Shown: one piece after another, positions 23,549-35,787 of the stretch | Layout: every line of letters starts with the position of its first letter | How positions within the stretch are numbered: position 1 is the stretch's first letter | NCBI GenBank assembly: GCA_026826555.1 | Contig: JAKSZT010054304.1 | Coordinates: 49,293,548 to 49,357,547, forward strand | DNA: 64,000 nucleotides | Source: Tolypeutes matacus | Lineage: Eukaryota > Chordata > Mammalia > Cingulata > Chlamyphoridae | Direction: 5' to 3' | Notes under the pieces: generated by a model | Databases searched by the model: none | What the model was told of the DNA's origin: nothing | What the model saw: the letters and a program-made list of their open reading frames with translations, nothing else | Translations under genes and position numbers: made by a program

Positions 23549-24951
23549 AAGAAGACATTACAATTATAAATATATATGCACCTAACAGTAGAGTCCCAAA
23601 ATGTATGAAGCAAATCTGACAGAATTTAAGGCAGAAATAGAGGGTTCTACATTAATAGTAGGAGACTTTAACACACCACTTTCAATAATAGATAGAATAT
23701 CAGACAGAAGATCAATAAGGACATACAAGACATAAATCATACTCTAAACCAACTAGACCTAACAGACATATAGAACACTTCACCCAACAACAACAGAATC
23801 CACTTTCTTCTTGAGTGCACATGGATCATTTTCAAGTATGGATCATTTCCTAGTCCAAAAAACAAGTCCTAAAAATTCAAAAATATTGAAACCATACAAT
23901 GTATCTCCTCTGACCACAATAGAATGAAGCTAGAAATAATAACAGAGGGAAAAATGGAAATATATAGAAATGAAACAATGTATTCTTAAACAACCACAAA
24001 TGGGTTAAAGAGAAAATCAAAAGAAAAATTAGGAAATATCTTGAGGCAAATGAAAATGAATATCCAATATACCAAAAACTTATGAGATGCAGTAGAGGCA
24101 GTGCTAAGAGGCAAATTTATAGCTCTAAATGCTTATGTTAAAAAAAGAAGAAAGATTTCAAATCAGAGACCTAATCTCAAAACTGGAAGAACTAAAAAAA
24201 GAAGAGCAAACTAAACCCGAAGAAGTAGAAGGAAGGAAATAACAAAGATTAGAGCCAAGACCAATGAAATAGAGAATAAAAAACAAAATAATGAAGGTGA
24301 GCCCCAACAAAACCAAAAGATGGTTCTTTCAAAAGTTCAAGAAAATTGACAAATCTTTAACTTGACTGACAAAGAAAAAAGAGAGAAGACACAAATGACT
24401 AAAATCAGAAATGAAAAGGGAGTATTAGTACTGACCTCACTGAAATAGAAAGGACTATAAGAGGTTACTATGAACAACTGTATGTCAAAAAATTAGATAA
24501 CCTAAATGAATTGGACAAATTCTTAGAAACACACAAACTACTTACACTGACTCAAGAAGAAATAGAAGATCTCAACAAACAAGTAACTAGTAAAGATATT
24601 GAATGAGTAATCAAAAACCTCCCAACAAAGAAAATCCCAAGATGAGATGGATTCACAGGGGGGATTTTGGCAAACATTCCAAAAAGAATTTACACCAATC
24701 CTGCTCAAACTCTTCCAAAAAGTTGAAGCTAAGGGAATACTCCATAATTCATTCTATAAAGCCAATATCACCCTCATACCAAAGCCATAAGAAAAGAAAG
24801 TTACAGACAATATTTCGTATGAATATAGATGCAAAAATCCTCAACAAAATGCTAGCAAATCTAATCCAACAGCAAATTAAAAGAATTATACACCATGATC
24901 AAGTGGGATTTATCCTAGGTATGCCAGGATGGTTCAACATAAGAAAATCAA

Positions 24952-25865
24952 CTGCAAATATTCTCGCTGACCTGATTTTATGATAATCACGGTAGGCTAA
25001 ACATTCGCTATATTAGAAACCATGCATGTGTCCCCAGATCTAGTTTTTCTCCTTAAGTCTGGTTTTTAGAATGCTGGTGATAAATTAAGCCTGATTTATT
25101 ATATGACAATCCTGTATGGGAAAAGACTGTAACTTTGGGTATCTTTGGTCAACCTTAAGAGATATAGCAGGGGGACTGATGTAGCTTGGGAGGTTAGGTG
25201 TCCATCTCCCATATGGAGGGACCTGGGTTCAATCCCTGGGACCTCCTGGTAAAAAGAAAAAAAAAGAAAAATATAGAAGGCGCGTGGGCCACCAGACCCC
25301 ATGCACAGGTGCACCACCAGGTCCCGCGAGCCACACAGCACAATGATGACATAACAGGAGAGTGACACAAGGGAGAACCAAGACAAGACACACTGAAAAA
25401 CCAGGAACTAAGGTAGTGCAAGTGGTAGGACACCTCTCTCCCACATCGAAGATTCCGAGAATTGAATCCCAGTGAAGACAGGAGGAGAAGGATGAGAAAA
25501 GAGAACAGGAAGGCAGGAAACGGACACAGAGAATTGCCCAGTGAATGGAAACAGAAACAGCAAAAATGGGGAGGCAGGGAATGGATAAAAGTAAATAAAT
25601 AAATAAATAAAATCCTTAAAAAAATGTATAGGGGAGGAAGATACAGACTATAGTTAGTAGTAATACTTTGACGAGGCTCTTTCATGATTTGTTAACAAAT
25701 GTTTCACAACAATGCAGGGTGTTTTGGGGGCAGGGGGTGATGTGTGGGAGCCCTGTATGATGTTATGCATGTTTGTTATGTAAGTTCACAATGTTTACTG
25801 AACACTTATAATTTATGTATGTTCATGTATGAATGATATACTTCAATAAATTGTTTTTTTAAAAA
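24952..25865 (+). mobile_element. L1 3'-end insertion carrying a SINE, inside L1 ORF2
   Basis: The 11-bp repeat aagaaaatcaa flanks it (24941-24951 and 25866-25876), and the host L1 reading resumes exactly there. The insert has about 220 bp of unclear L1-like sequence, then a dimeric SINE (25170-25618), then an L1 3'UTR (caaatgtttcacaacaatgc, gtaagttcacaatgt) and an A-tail. Confidence 0.85.
25170..25618 (+). mobile_element. Dimeric DAS-type SINE
   Basis: The first head gactgatgtagcttgggagg continues to ctgggttcaatccctgggac. The linker is GC-rich (cgtgggccaccagaccccat). The second head aactaaggtagtgcaagtgg leads to a (AAAT)n tail at 25590-25612. It is nested in the L1 3' end. Confidence 0.85.
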
Positions 25866-27022
25866 AAGAAAATCAATTAATGCAATACACCACATTAACA
25901 AAATGAAGTGGGGAAAAAACACATGATCATCTCAATTGACACAGAAAGGCATTTGACAAAATTCAGCACCTCTTCTTGATAAAAACACTTAGAAAACTAG
26001 GAATGGAACGAGGCATCCTCAACATGATAATGGGCATATATGAAATACCCACAGCTAACATCATACTTTATGATGAAAGACCTAAAGCTCTAAGATCAGG
26101 AACAAGACAGGATGTCCACTGTCACCCTGTCACCACTGTTACCAGAAATTCTAGCCAGAGCAATTAGGAAGAAAAAAGAAAATAAAAGAAATTCAAATTG
26201 GAAAGGAAGAAGTAAAACTTTCCCTGTTGCAGATGCCATGACCCTATATACAGAAAATCCTGAAAAATACACAACAAAGCTCCTAGAGCTAATAAATTAA
26301 TTCAGCAAAGTGGTGGGGTACAATGTGGTCACCCAAAAATCAGTAGTGTTTCTATACAGTAGTAATGAACAATCAGAAGAGGAAAACAAGAAAGAAATTC
26401 CATTTACAATAGCAACTAAAAGAATCAAACATCTAGGAATAAAACCAACCAAGGAAGAAAAGGACTCATACATAGAAAACTAAAAAATATTCCTAAAATC
26501 AATCCAAGAATACTTAAATAAATGGAAGGATATTTTGTGCTCCTGGGCTAGAAGAAATTTATAGATTCAATGCAATCCCAATAAAAATTCTAACAACCTT
26601 CTTTGCAGAAACAGAAAATCCAATCATTAAATTTATACAAAAGAGTAAGGGGCCTTGAATAACTAAAGCCATCTTGAAAAAGATGAACTTGGAGGACTCA
26701 CACTCCCAATCTTAAAAGTTATTCCAAAGCTACAGTAATCAAAACAGAATGATACTGGCACAGATCAACTGATTTGAATTGAGAGCCCAGAAACTAGCTC
26801 TCACATTTATGGCTAACTGATCTTTGAGAAGGAGGCAAAGACCATTTAATTGAAAATGATTAGTCTCTTCAACAAATGGTGCTGTGAAAACTGGACCATT
26901 TTTCACAAAATAATGAAGGTTGGCCCCTCCTCACACTAAATACAAAAGTCAACTCAAAATGGATCAAACACCTAAATATAAGAGCCAGAACTCTAAAACT
27001 CCTAGAAGAAAATATAAGGAAG

Positions 27023-27676
27023 TGCTTTAGTTTGCCACAGGCTGCCAATGCAAAAATACCAGAAATGGATTGACTTTTATAATAGAGGTTTATTAAGGTA
27101 AAATCTTATAGTTCTGAGGCTGTTAAAATGTCCAAGTCAAGGCATAATCAGAGATGAAGTCTCACCAAAGTTTGGCTTCTGGCAATCCTGGACTCATGCC
27201 ACATGGGAAGGCAAAATGGCAGCTAGTCTCTGCCTTCTCCAGGCTCACTTTCTTCCTGAGCTCAGCTGTGGGTGATCAGGCATATGGCTCATCTCTTCCC
27301 TGGCCTCATCTCTTCAGCTTTGGGCTGTTCCACTAATTCCAGCATCTGGTCTCTCTCTCAGCCTATCTGGGTTTCTCTATCTTTTGGAGGCTGTAAGTGA
27401 TCCTCAAGTCCTCTCACAAGACAGGGCAAAATGGCATCTCTCTTTCTCTGTGTCCTCAGTTTATAAAAGATTCCAGTGAGAGGATTAGGATCCACCCTGG
27501 ATCCTGCAATCCAATCAAAATCCCTTAACTAAAGTGATCTAATTGAAAGTGATCTAATCAAAGGGTCCCTTAACTGAATCTAACCAAAAGTTCCCATGTA
27601 AAATAGGTTTGATACACAGGAAGGCTTAGCTTAAGCAATAATTTTCTAGGGTCCACAAAAGACTCAAACCAGCACA
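27023..27676 (-). mobile_element. Solo LTR (TG...CA), divergent member of local family
   Basis: On + it begins tgctttagtttgccac and ends aaccagcaca. The host L1 resumes directly. Flanks are ggaag/gaaag, consistent with a 5-bp TSD with one change. The start shares the caatgcaaaaataccagaaat and ttttataatagaggtttatt pattern with the copies at 44964 and 54127. Confidence 0.75.
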
Positions 27677-29019
27677 GAAAGCATCTTTAGGACCTTGTGT
27701 TAAGTGATGGTTCCTTAGACTTTATACCCAAAGTATAAGCAACAAAAGGAAAAATAGATAAATAGGGCCGCATCAAAATAAAAAACTTTTGCTCCTCAAA
27801 GGACTTTATCATGAAAGTAAAACTACAACCTACACAATGGGAGAAAATATTTGGAAACCACATATCTGACAGGGGTTTAATATTAAAAATATAAAAAGAA
27901 ATCCTTCAACTCAACAACAAAAAAAGACAAATAACCCAATTAATAAATGGACAAAACAGCTTAAATAGATATTTCTCCAAAGAACCTATACAAATGGCTA
28001 AAAAACACATGAAAAGGTACTTAACATCATTAGCCTTAGGGAAATGCAAATCAAAACCAAAATGAGATACCATGTCACACCCACTAGAATGACTACTATT
28101 AAAAAAAAAAAAAAAAAAACCCAGAAAATTACAAGTTTTGGAGAGGATGTGGAGAAATATGAACACTCATTTATTGCTTATAGGAGTGTAAAATGATGCA
28201 GCCACTGTGGAAGACAGTTTGACAGTTCCTCAGAAAGTTAAGTACAGAATTACCATATGGTCTGGCACTCCCACTTCTAGGTATATACCCGAAAGAACTG
28301 AAAGCAGGGACTCGAACAGGTATTTGCCTACCCAGTTTCATAGTGGCATTATTCACAATTGCCACAGATGAAAGCAACCCAAATGTCTATCAACTGATGA
28401 ATGGATAAACCATATGGTATATACACACAATGGAATATTATTCAGCTATTTTTAAAAAATGAAGTTCTGATACACACAACAACATGGATGAAGATCTCAT
28501 GCTGAGTGAAATAAGCCAAACACAAAAGAACAAATATTGTATGATCTCACTGATACTAAATAATTAGAATATGCAAACTCATAGGGTCAAAATCTAGAAT
28601 ATAGGTTACCAGGAGATGGAGTGGGATTAGGGAATAGGGAGTTAAAGCTTAAAATGTGCAGTTTCTACTTGGGAAAGTCGAAAAGCTTTGGTAATGGATG
28701 GTGGTGATGGTAACAACTTCGTGAATGTAGTTAGCACTGAATTACATATTTGAATGTAGTTAAAAGGGGATATTTTAGGTTGTATATCTGTTACTAGAAT
28801 AAAAATTTTAAAAATAAATACATGAACTGCACAACGCAAACCATGAACCCTAAGTTAAGCTATGGACTATAGTTAATAGTACAATAAAAATGTACTTTCT
28901 TGAATTGTAACAAATGTACCACACCAATGCAAGGTGTTAATAATAGGGAGATGTATGGGAACCCTGTATTTTATGCAGGATAGTTCTGTAAACCCACAAT
29001 TTCTCTTTTAAAAAAAAGA

Positions 29020-30249
29020 AGAAAAGAATGGTTCTTAGATGAGGAAGGAACTGTGCTTGCAGGCTAGCAGCCTTTGAATGGGCAATTTGGATTTCTTGAG
29101 AGGGATAGAAAGGAGCAATTGGGGTTAAAGTACAATAAGGGGTGGGGAGGAACCGCTGCTAGACATGTAAGGGCCACAGTGGAAAATTCTCAGTCTTTCA
29201 GTGTCTCTCACACCATTAAAAGTGAAGGAATATGTGACTACATGTATGTACTCTTCTCTCTGCCCCTTCAGTGCCAGCTCCTTCTTTTGCTCCAGGGCTG
29301 CCCTGTGCCCACCCTCCCAGTGGATGCAGAGAAGTCAGGACTCAGCTGGGCCTGGCACTTTGCGCATTGGAAGAAGAGTAGTAAGACCTGGGCTCTGGGG
29401 AGGGAAGAAGAAAGTAGAAGAACCGGCTGAACTAGGAAGAAAGATTCTTGACATTTTCTTCCTTGCTGAGGAAGGAGGGAGTAGGAGAGCAAGTGAGGTG
29501 AGCTGTGGAGAGGATAAGGAGGCTCCTCAGAAGGTCGGGTGCTCTCCCCTTTATGAGTGAAATGTGGGGCCATGTTGTCTCCTCCATGCTTCCAACAGGA
29601 TTCCAATTCCGGCTACTTGTCCCCTACCCTACAGGAAGAGTGTGAGTAGCAGGGTGTGTTAAGTTGCTTACAGGAGGATGGAATTTTGAGGGGAGAAGGA
29701 AGACTGAGATGGGCACCATGCACCCACAGGCTGATCCCAGATAGGAGAGGAGATAAGGGAACTCAGTGCTGGCTGGATGAGGGGTGGCCTCAGTGAAGGC
29801 TGAGAAAGCTCGAGGGTCCTTGCTGCTCACTCAGCATTGGGCTATGCCTGGTCCAGCCCTCTGGGCTGCTACCAGACATTAGCCAAAGCTTCCAGATGCT
29901 TGGAGGTGCAAATCCCAGGCAATATTGGGAGAGATAGATCCAGGCCAAAAATGGTCAACATACCAACCCCTCTCCTGACCACTCTCCTAGACTGCTCATT
30001 TGGCCGCAGTCTTCCCGTGCCTGGCCTCTGTCCATCCTGCCTTTCAGGGGTCCCAGGCAGGTGTAGACTATTCCCATTTCCTCTTTGGTTTAGTTGAGAC
30101 AAGGCTGGAATGATTTCCAAAGGATTTTACAGAAAATTATAAGACAGGCAAAACCTCTAAGCAAGAAAATGTAGGAGCCACAGATCAAGTTGGCTGGCAG
30201 GAGTCCTAGTCATCACATTTGTGGTTTTGTCACAGATACTGGGGGACGG
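29020..30249. other. Unannotated intergenic sequence
   Basis: Relatively GC-rich and repeat-poor. Open frames of about 112-119 codons overlap on both strands near 29074-29606, but none has a recognisable domain and they overlap each other. I do not call a gene. Confidence 0.5.
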
Positions 30250-30340
30250 GGTTCTGTTCATCCCTAGCTCCTAGCATGGTGCCTGGCATCTTACAGGGGA
30301 TCAATAAATGTGTATTGAATGAATAAATGAATGAATTCAA
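30250..30340 (+). repeat. MIR/L2 3' end
   Basis: agctcctagcatggtgcctg followed by tcaataaatgtgtattgaat is the shared 3' end of MIR and L2. Confidence 0.8.
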
Positions 30341-30927
30341 AGTATCTATGATGCTTTACTCAAAGACTATTTGTCCAATACCAGTTGTCCCTGGCAGAAC
30401 CAAGTTTTTGTCTGATCTCCCTTAACCCTTGTCTTCAGGATGCAAAGAAGATCCCAAGCAAATTGTTCCTACAGAATGGGGCCAAAATGGTGGAAAAGAG
30501 TCCAGGGCATTTCAAATGCTTCCCTAAAGTAGGTTTCATTTTCGGTAAATTGAAAAACTCTCGTTTCAGCCCAAGGTCTTTCTGTGAGTGCCACTACTCT
30601 CCCAGCCTTTCCACCGGTCCTTGGTGTTTCAGCCTCTCTGCCTCCTCCTTCTGTGTTTCTTTGTATTATGGGTCTGAGATTGTAACTCAGACCCTCCCCA
30701 GACCTGCCTCTCTGATTCTATTCTCCAGAGGGGTCCTCAGCCCCTTCACAGTGTTTAGGGCTAAGAAGATGTTCACAGGCAAAGGACAGTGAGCCAGAAA
30801 GTGTTAGCACCCCCAGCAAGAATATCTGTAGGGAAATGCACCCCCAAAGACACCTGCACATATTATTTCCCTAGGCCCCTGGGGTGGATCTGGGATATGT
30901 ACACATTTTATGATTGTTTTCTTTTTT
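30341..30927. other. Unannotated sequence
   Basis: No gene recognised. The 135-codon frame at 30385 has no family match. Confidence 0.45.
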
Positions 30928-31404
30928 AAGAATGGCAAAAGGTCTCAAGTAGGAGACCTCCCCCAACCCCACCCCAGCCCCCCACCTCCCCTGGCCTAAG
31001 CAGCATGGTGTTGTCCCAGAATGGTTATCTTTCAGATGAAAGCTTTGAAGTTAGCACAAGTTCTGACAAAGTCAACATAAATGACATCATCCAGATTGTT
31101 CTCAATACAGATCTAAAAAGAATTGGCAAGAAATTCCTCCCCAGTGACATCAATGGCAGAAAAGTAGAAAAGTCTGAAGGTCCATGTGTTTTGCAGATTC
31201 AAAAATTTCACAATTTTGCTGCAGCAAAGAATGATGAAGAATCTCAGGCTGCACCACGAACACTGTGTATGCAGATGATTGATGGTCATATAAGTTGTAC
31301 AGCAGTAGAATTTAATTAGATATAAAAAAACATACCTGAACGCATCACCTGAAATTTAAATTAAGCTCTCAGGCATTGTCGACATTAAAAATGGATCTCT
31401 GCTC

Positions 31405-31806
31405 TTGAATGACTTTAACATCACAGTTTTTGGCGGTGAAGTGGAATACCTTCTTGAGAAATGGGAATTGCAGAGAAGCTTGTCAAAACACAATAGAAAC
31501 AATATTGGACCTGAAGGTTGGTCACCTCCTTTTGTGCCTTTGAGCCAGAAGTGTGTATTTCATGTTCAGGTGGGCAGCAGAGAACTTGATCGAAGTAAGA
31601 CATTACAAGTTACTATGTCTATCAAACCTTCAAATGATAATGATGACTTTAAAATGCATAGGACAAATCAATCTTATCCTGATATTAGAAAGAAACTACA
31701 GAAGTTAGATGACAGCCCTCAAACTCCTCAGAAAGACCTGATTAAAGTGGCCTTCAAGGTCTTTTACAATAGAGAAGAAGAAGCCAAATTGGAAAAGCAT
31801 AAGTGA
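31405..31806 (+). other. Chimeric open frame: TDRD3 remnant plus retroviral gag remnant
   Basis: A 133-codon frame. About the first 87 codons come from the TDRD3 pseudogene ([19 protein letters not shown] is visible) and the last 46 from a class-I retroviral gag fragment inserted at 31666. The fusion is in frame and ends at a TGA/TAG cluster. There is no sign of expression. I regard it as accidental. Confidence 0.6.
31666..31806 (+). pseudogene. Class-I endogenous retrovirus gag fragment
   Basis: About 46 codons with the capsid C-terminal look of gammaretrovirus-type gag: a [10 protein letters not shown] segment followed by a charged, glutamate/lysine-rich tail. The frame ends at 31806. No nucleocapsid zinc knuckle, protease, polymerase or envelope follows. 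It is a defective scrap. Confidence 0.75.
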
Positions 31807-32185
31807 GATCAGATATGGAGCCAAAATATTCCTTTCCAAACCTTCTTGGACTCATGAGAAATGACTGATGGGTCCTGGGTTCAGAATGGTCCCACATCCC
31901 CAACACTTCTCATCTGATTCATACACCTAATCTACATCAACAACCCAGGAATACATGAGTGGTGTCTTCCTGATACTTGGCAATCAATATCAACCACTGT
32001 GGGACCTGAAACCACAGCCCACTGGACAGGATGGAAGGGAATTTTCCCTGCCCCTTGACAGCAGGAAGTAGCCAAATCAAGCTGATGCCCCAAATCCCCT
32101 CACCCTTCCATCCTGCCCAAGCACCTTATACCTCAATACTCAGGTCCCCCAACATATATATATATATACAAACAAAGATTAGAAA

Positions 32186-32700
32186 TGTTAGAGGTTCCCC
32201 CTCACTAGGTTTGCAATAATTAACAAGCTGTGACTCAGTTCCCCTTGACATGCATTGAGGAAAGACAAGCCCCCCCCCCCCATACCCTATGTGCCTAAAA
32301 GCACAGCACTTCCCCCAAAGGTTGAAAAAAGAAACCACATGGAGATGGGAGGGAAGTGGGATAGAGAATTTCACCTCCTCCAGATCAAAGCACCAGCCGC
32401 TCCTCCAGCATTCCAAGAAAACATAACTCCAAAACCCACTAACCTCTAGCCATACAAGGGAAAAATTTTGCCTCTAGGGCTTCCTATTGGCCCCTGCACC
32501 TCACTCAGGCCCTCAAGCCCCTCCCAGTGACCATCATTTCCCTGTCTAGGAAGGTAATGTATAAATTCATATTCCCCCTTTCCAGGGGCAGGCTGAAATC
32601 TATTCTTCAGACCCCCTCTGTTGGGAGAGCTTCTCAATAAACTTCCTGCCTGCAATCATCAGTCTCCATGTCCCAGTGAGCACCACCTTTTTCTCCAACA
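32186..32700 (+). mobile_element. Retroviral LTR (class-I type)
   Basis: It starts TGTTAG and ends TCCAACA, so TG...CA with a short inverted end. Inside are an inverted CCAAT (attgg about 32486), a TATA-like gtataaatt near 32557 and AATAAA near 32635, in the spacing expected of U3/R. A C-run of 13-14 nt is at about 32268-32281. The sequence after 32700 does not look like a primer-binding site, so this is read as a 3' LTR. Confidence 0.75.
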
Positions 32701-33228
32701 GGATGCAACACACTTAACATGCCTGGAGGTAAATGATCTTGTGGACCCCTGAACCAAAATTCTTTGATACAGGGAAGTGGATGAGGACACTGGACCCTGG
32801 AGCTTGTGTGAGTCTAAGTAGAACCTTGGGAGATATGGGAGAGGGCTTCCTGGATTCTGCTGGAACCAGCATATCTCACAGGTGTTCCTGGGGATACTGA
32901 TTGGGAGGACAGCTGAGTCAGCACAGGCTGGGAGAGCGAAACGGAAATGCACACAGGCATGGGGGCCTGGGGCAGGGCCAGGGATGTGGACTTTAACATG
33001 TCTTTGTGGAGGAGACCTTAGGATAATAATTAGAGAAAATGGAGAACAAAAATGCATTAAATGCACTAAAAATCAATTGTATATATATATAGTGTGAGAA
33101 CAAGAATCCTTACCCCAAAGCATAATTTTTAATGTTAAAAAAGTTATGCACCATACTATTATTGCTTTAAAATGCAACCCTAAATAATAAACTTTAATAC
33201 ACAGAGGGTGGATTTCTTCCCTTTGTTC

Positions 33229-33416
33229 TTTTTTTTTTTTTTTTACTTTATTTAGTAAATAATTGAAAATATAAACAATTAAAACTAAAAAGTAAACACA
33301 GATGAATAAATATATACATTTCTCAATTAAATGTACTGGATACATATAAAAAAATTTTAAATCAAACAATATGTTACACAATATCTTTGGTTCATAGTAA
33401 AACAAACACACACAAA
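33229..33416 (-). mobile_element. Minus-strand 3'UTR-like fragment
   Basis: A T-run of about 17 nt on + is followed by the complement of an AATAAA (tttatttag) about 12 nt in, so on the minus strand it resembles a polyadenylated 3' end. The source is not recognised. It lies inside the ERV-containing insert, next to its right TSD. Confidence 0.5.
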
Positions 33417-34629
33417 AAAATGCATAGGACAGCTGCTATTGCAGGAGTTGCAAAGAGTAAAGAAACCAAGCCATTTGGAGAAGGTGGTGGTGGTGGTAGA
33501 AAAAATCTCACATGGGTGCTGATGGTAACTGAAATAGGAAGGTAGAAAAAACAGTTCACTAAATCTGAGGGGAAACATGAACGTGTCTACAGACAACTGG
33601 TTGATGAAAATGCTTTGAAGCACATAAGAGAAATGGGATTCAGTTTCAAAACATCAAGGCAAGCTCTTATGGATAATGGCAACAACTTAGAAGCAGCACT
33701 GAATGTTCTTCTTAATAGCAATAAACAAAAACATGTTATGGTTCCTCCTCTGAGAGGTAAAGGAAAACATAGGGAGTGAATATGGTCTGAAGATGAAGAT
33801 AACGTGGAAAATGCAATGCCATCAGTACCAAGCACATTATTTGAATTTTTGGAGTTTAAAATGGGACCTTTGGATGTGGAAGAACCTCAATCCCAGTGTA
33901 ACAGCTTAATCATGGAAAACATAGATTGTTGAATACTGAGCAAAATCAACTGAGACATCATCCTTGGAATGATACCAGGCAGCCAAGAAACCTTTGTTTT
34001 CAAAGATACACTCAAAATTCAAAGTCAATTTTAGAAGGCGGTAGATTACCTAGGAAACAGAGGTTCTGAAAGATCAAGCACTTCTTCAGGATCTAAAGTA
34101 TGGACTGAAGAGAGAATTGAGTATGATAGACCGTATTCTAGATACAATAGAACTAAAGATGCTTCATATACTTTGATTTATCAGCACAAGGATGGTGCTT
34201 TACAAAAAAAAAAAAAAAAAATAGAGGTAACTCTAAGCAAAGCAGACCAGGAAAAGATCCACCCTATGTAAAGGCCAAAGAAAATTCTCTTCCTCAAGAA
34301 TCCATAGAGGTATAATAATACAAAATGTGGGAAAAGAGAAACGAAGCAGCAAATCCTGATCATTTTTATGACAAGAAGCCACAAACAATAAATAATGAAG
34401 CTTTCAGTGGTATAAAATTGGAAAAACATTTTAATGTAAATAGAGAGACAGAAGTGGCACTGAAGGGGAATAGAGTGGAAACTATCAAGTCAACAGGACT
34501 CATCACAGCTACACCCTCTGGTGATAATATTTTATAATAGTGGGCCCAAAAGAAGATCTGGGCCAACTGAACAACAACAACAAAATACTAAAATCATCTA
34601 TACCAGTGGAGCATGCAAAAATATGGTAA

Positions 34630-34815
<186 letters not shown>

Positions 34816-35086
34816 TGAGCAAACGCTCAATTTCTGCAGAGGAGGTGATGGCCAGCCAACATGATCAACTCTGCCAACCCAGCAGTTTTATGACCCTCCC
34901 CAGGCTCAGCACTGACGTGAAAATTAGAGTCTTAATGAGGAAAGGAGCCACTGCTGGAACAGCGTGGTCAAAGCCTGTTTCACGACCTTCCACTTTCTCT
35001 TCAGAACAAGATGTAGCCACAGTGGATATTAGAAAAACATCCCAGTTGCAGAAAAGAAAAAGGAGAAAAAAGAAAAAGAAAGACTT

Positions 35087-35657
35087 TGGAAAGCAGTTTG
35101 ATATTGTTTATGAATTCCAAAAACAGATATTGGATTATGTTTGTAAACTAGTCTGTCTGAGGTTTCACTTTTACTTGATTAAATTATGATTAGGGCTTTG
35201 ATTGGGCCACGTTGGTAGGGTGTTGAGTCCCCGCCCCCTGGTGGGTGAGGACTCACAGATAAAAGACATGGCAAAGGACAGAGTTGGGAGTTTTTGAGCT
35301 GGAGCCTGGGAAGTAAGCACACAGAGGGGCAGAGCAGCTGAGCCCGGACAGAATCGAGCCCCAGGGAGAGAGAGAGAGCTGGTTGACTGATAGTCTACAG
35401 CTGGCCTTGTGGAAAGAGCAGGGCAGCTGAGCCCAGAGAGAAACAAGCCCCAGGAAGAGAGGAACCCAGGAAGCCTGGACTCTTGGCAGACGTTGGCAGC
35501 CATCTTGCTCCAACATATGGCAACAGACTTTGGTGAGGAAAGTAACTTATGTTTTATGGTCTGGTAACTGTAAGCTCCTACCCCAAATAAATATCCTTTA
35601 TAAAAGCCTACAGATTTCTGGTATTTTGTGTCGGCACCACTTTTGCTGACTAATACA
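35087..35657 (+). mobile_element. Solo LTR of the local TG...CA family, in TDRD3 3'UTR
   Basis: It runs from about ttggaaagcagtttgatatt to gctgactaataca. Shared landmarks with 46196-46732: ggattatgtttgtaaact, ggtttcacttttacttgatt, gccatcttgctccaaca, ccccaaataaat (AATAAA) and acagatttctggtattttg. The 5' end is altered and no clean TSD is visible. The TDRD3 3'UTR resumes after it. Confidence 0.8.
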
Positions 35658-35787
35658 GCAACCCATGCAAAATTGGGAAAAAATACTGAGTTAAATAAAG
35701 TAAATACATTTTACAAATGAAAGGGAGAATTTTTTTTCTTCTGTCATCAATAAAATGACTATTAAAAAAAAAAAGAAAAGAATGGCA

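Larger units (their letters stand above)
23549..29005 (+). mobile_element. 5'-truncated L1, interrupted by two later insertions
   Basis: It starts inside the ORF2 endonuclease domain (tagtaggagactttaacaca is the GDFN region). It continues through reverse transcriptase and the C-terminal domain, with many stops and frameshifts, to a 3'UTR and an A-rich end at about 28990-29005. It is interrupted by a L1-tail/SINE cassette (24952-25865) and a solo LTR (27023-27676). An A-rich possible TSD (aaaaaaaagaag) is at both ends but is low complexity. ORF2p pieces are readable at 24603-24983 and 25976-26300. Confidence 0.9.
31666..33416 (+). mobile_element. 1.75-kb ERV-containing insert with 15-bp TSD
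   Basis: The 15-mer aaaatgcataggaca is at 31651-31665 and 33417-33431, and the TDRD3 reading continues across it. The left junction is TTT/AAAA, a typical L1 endonuclease site, and the right junction is A-rich. Contents in order: class-I (gamma-type) gag fragment 31666-31806; diverged region to about 32185; one LTR 32186-32700; about 530 bp of non-LTR flank; then a T-run and AT-rich part 33229-33416. There is no 5' LTR, pol or env. Confidence 0.85.

Noticed and set aside
29074..29606. Overlapping 112-119-codon frames
   Set aside because: On both strands, no domain, no consistent splice sites. Briefly considered as an FCAMR/PIGR-like leader because of a Leu-rich run, but there is no Ig domain nearby.
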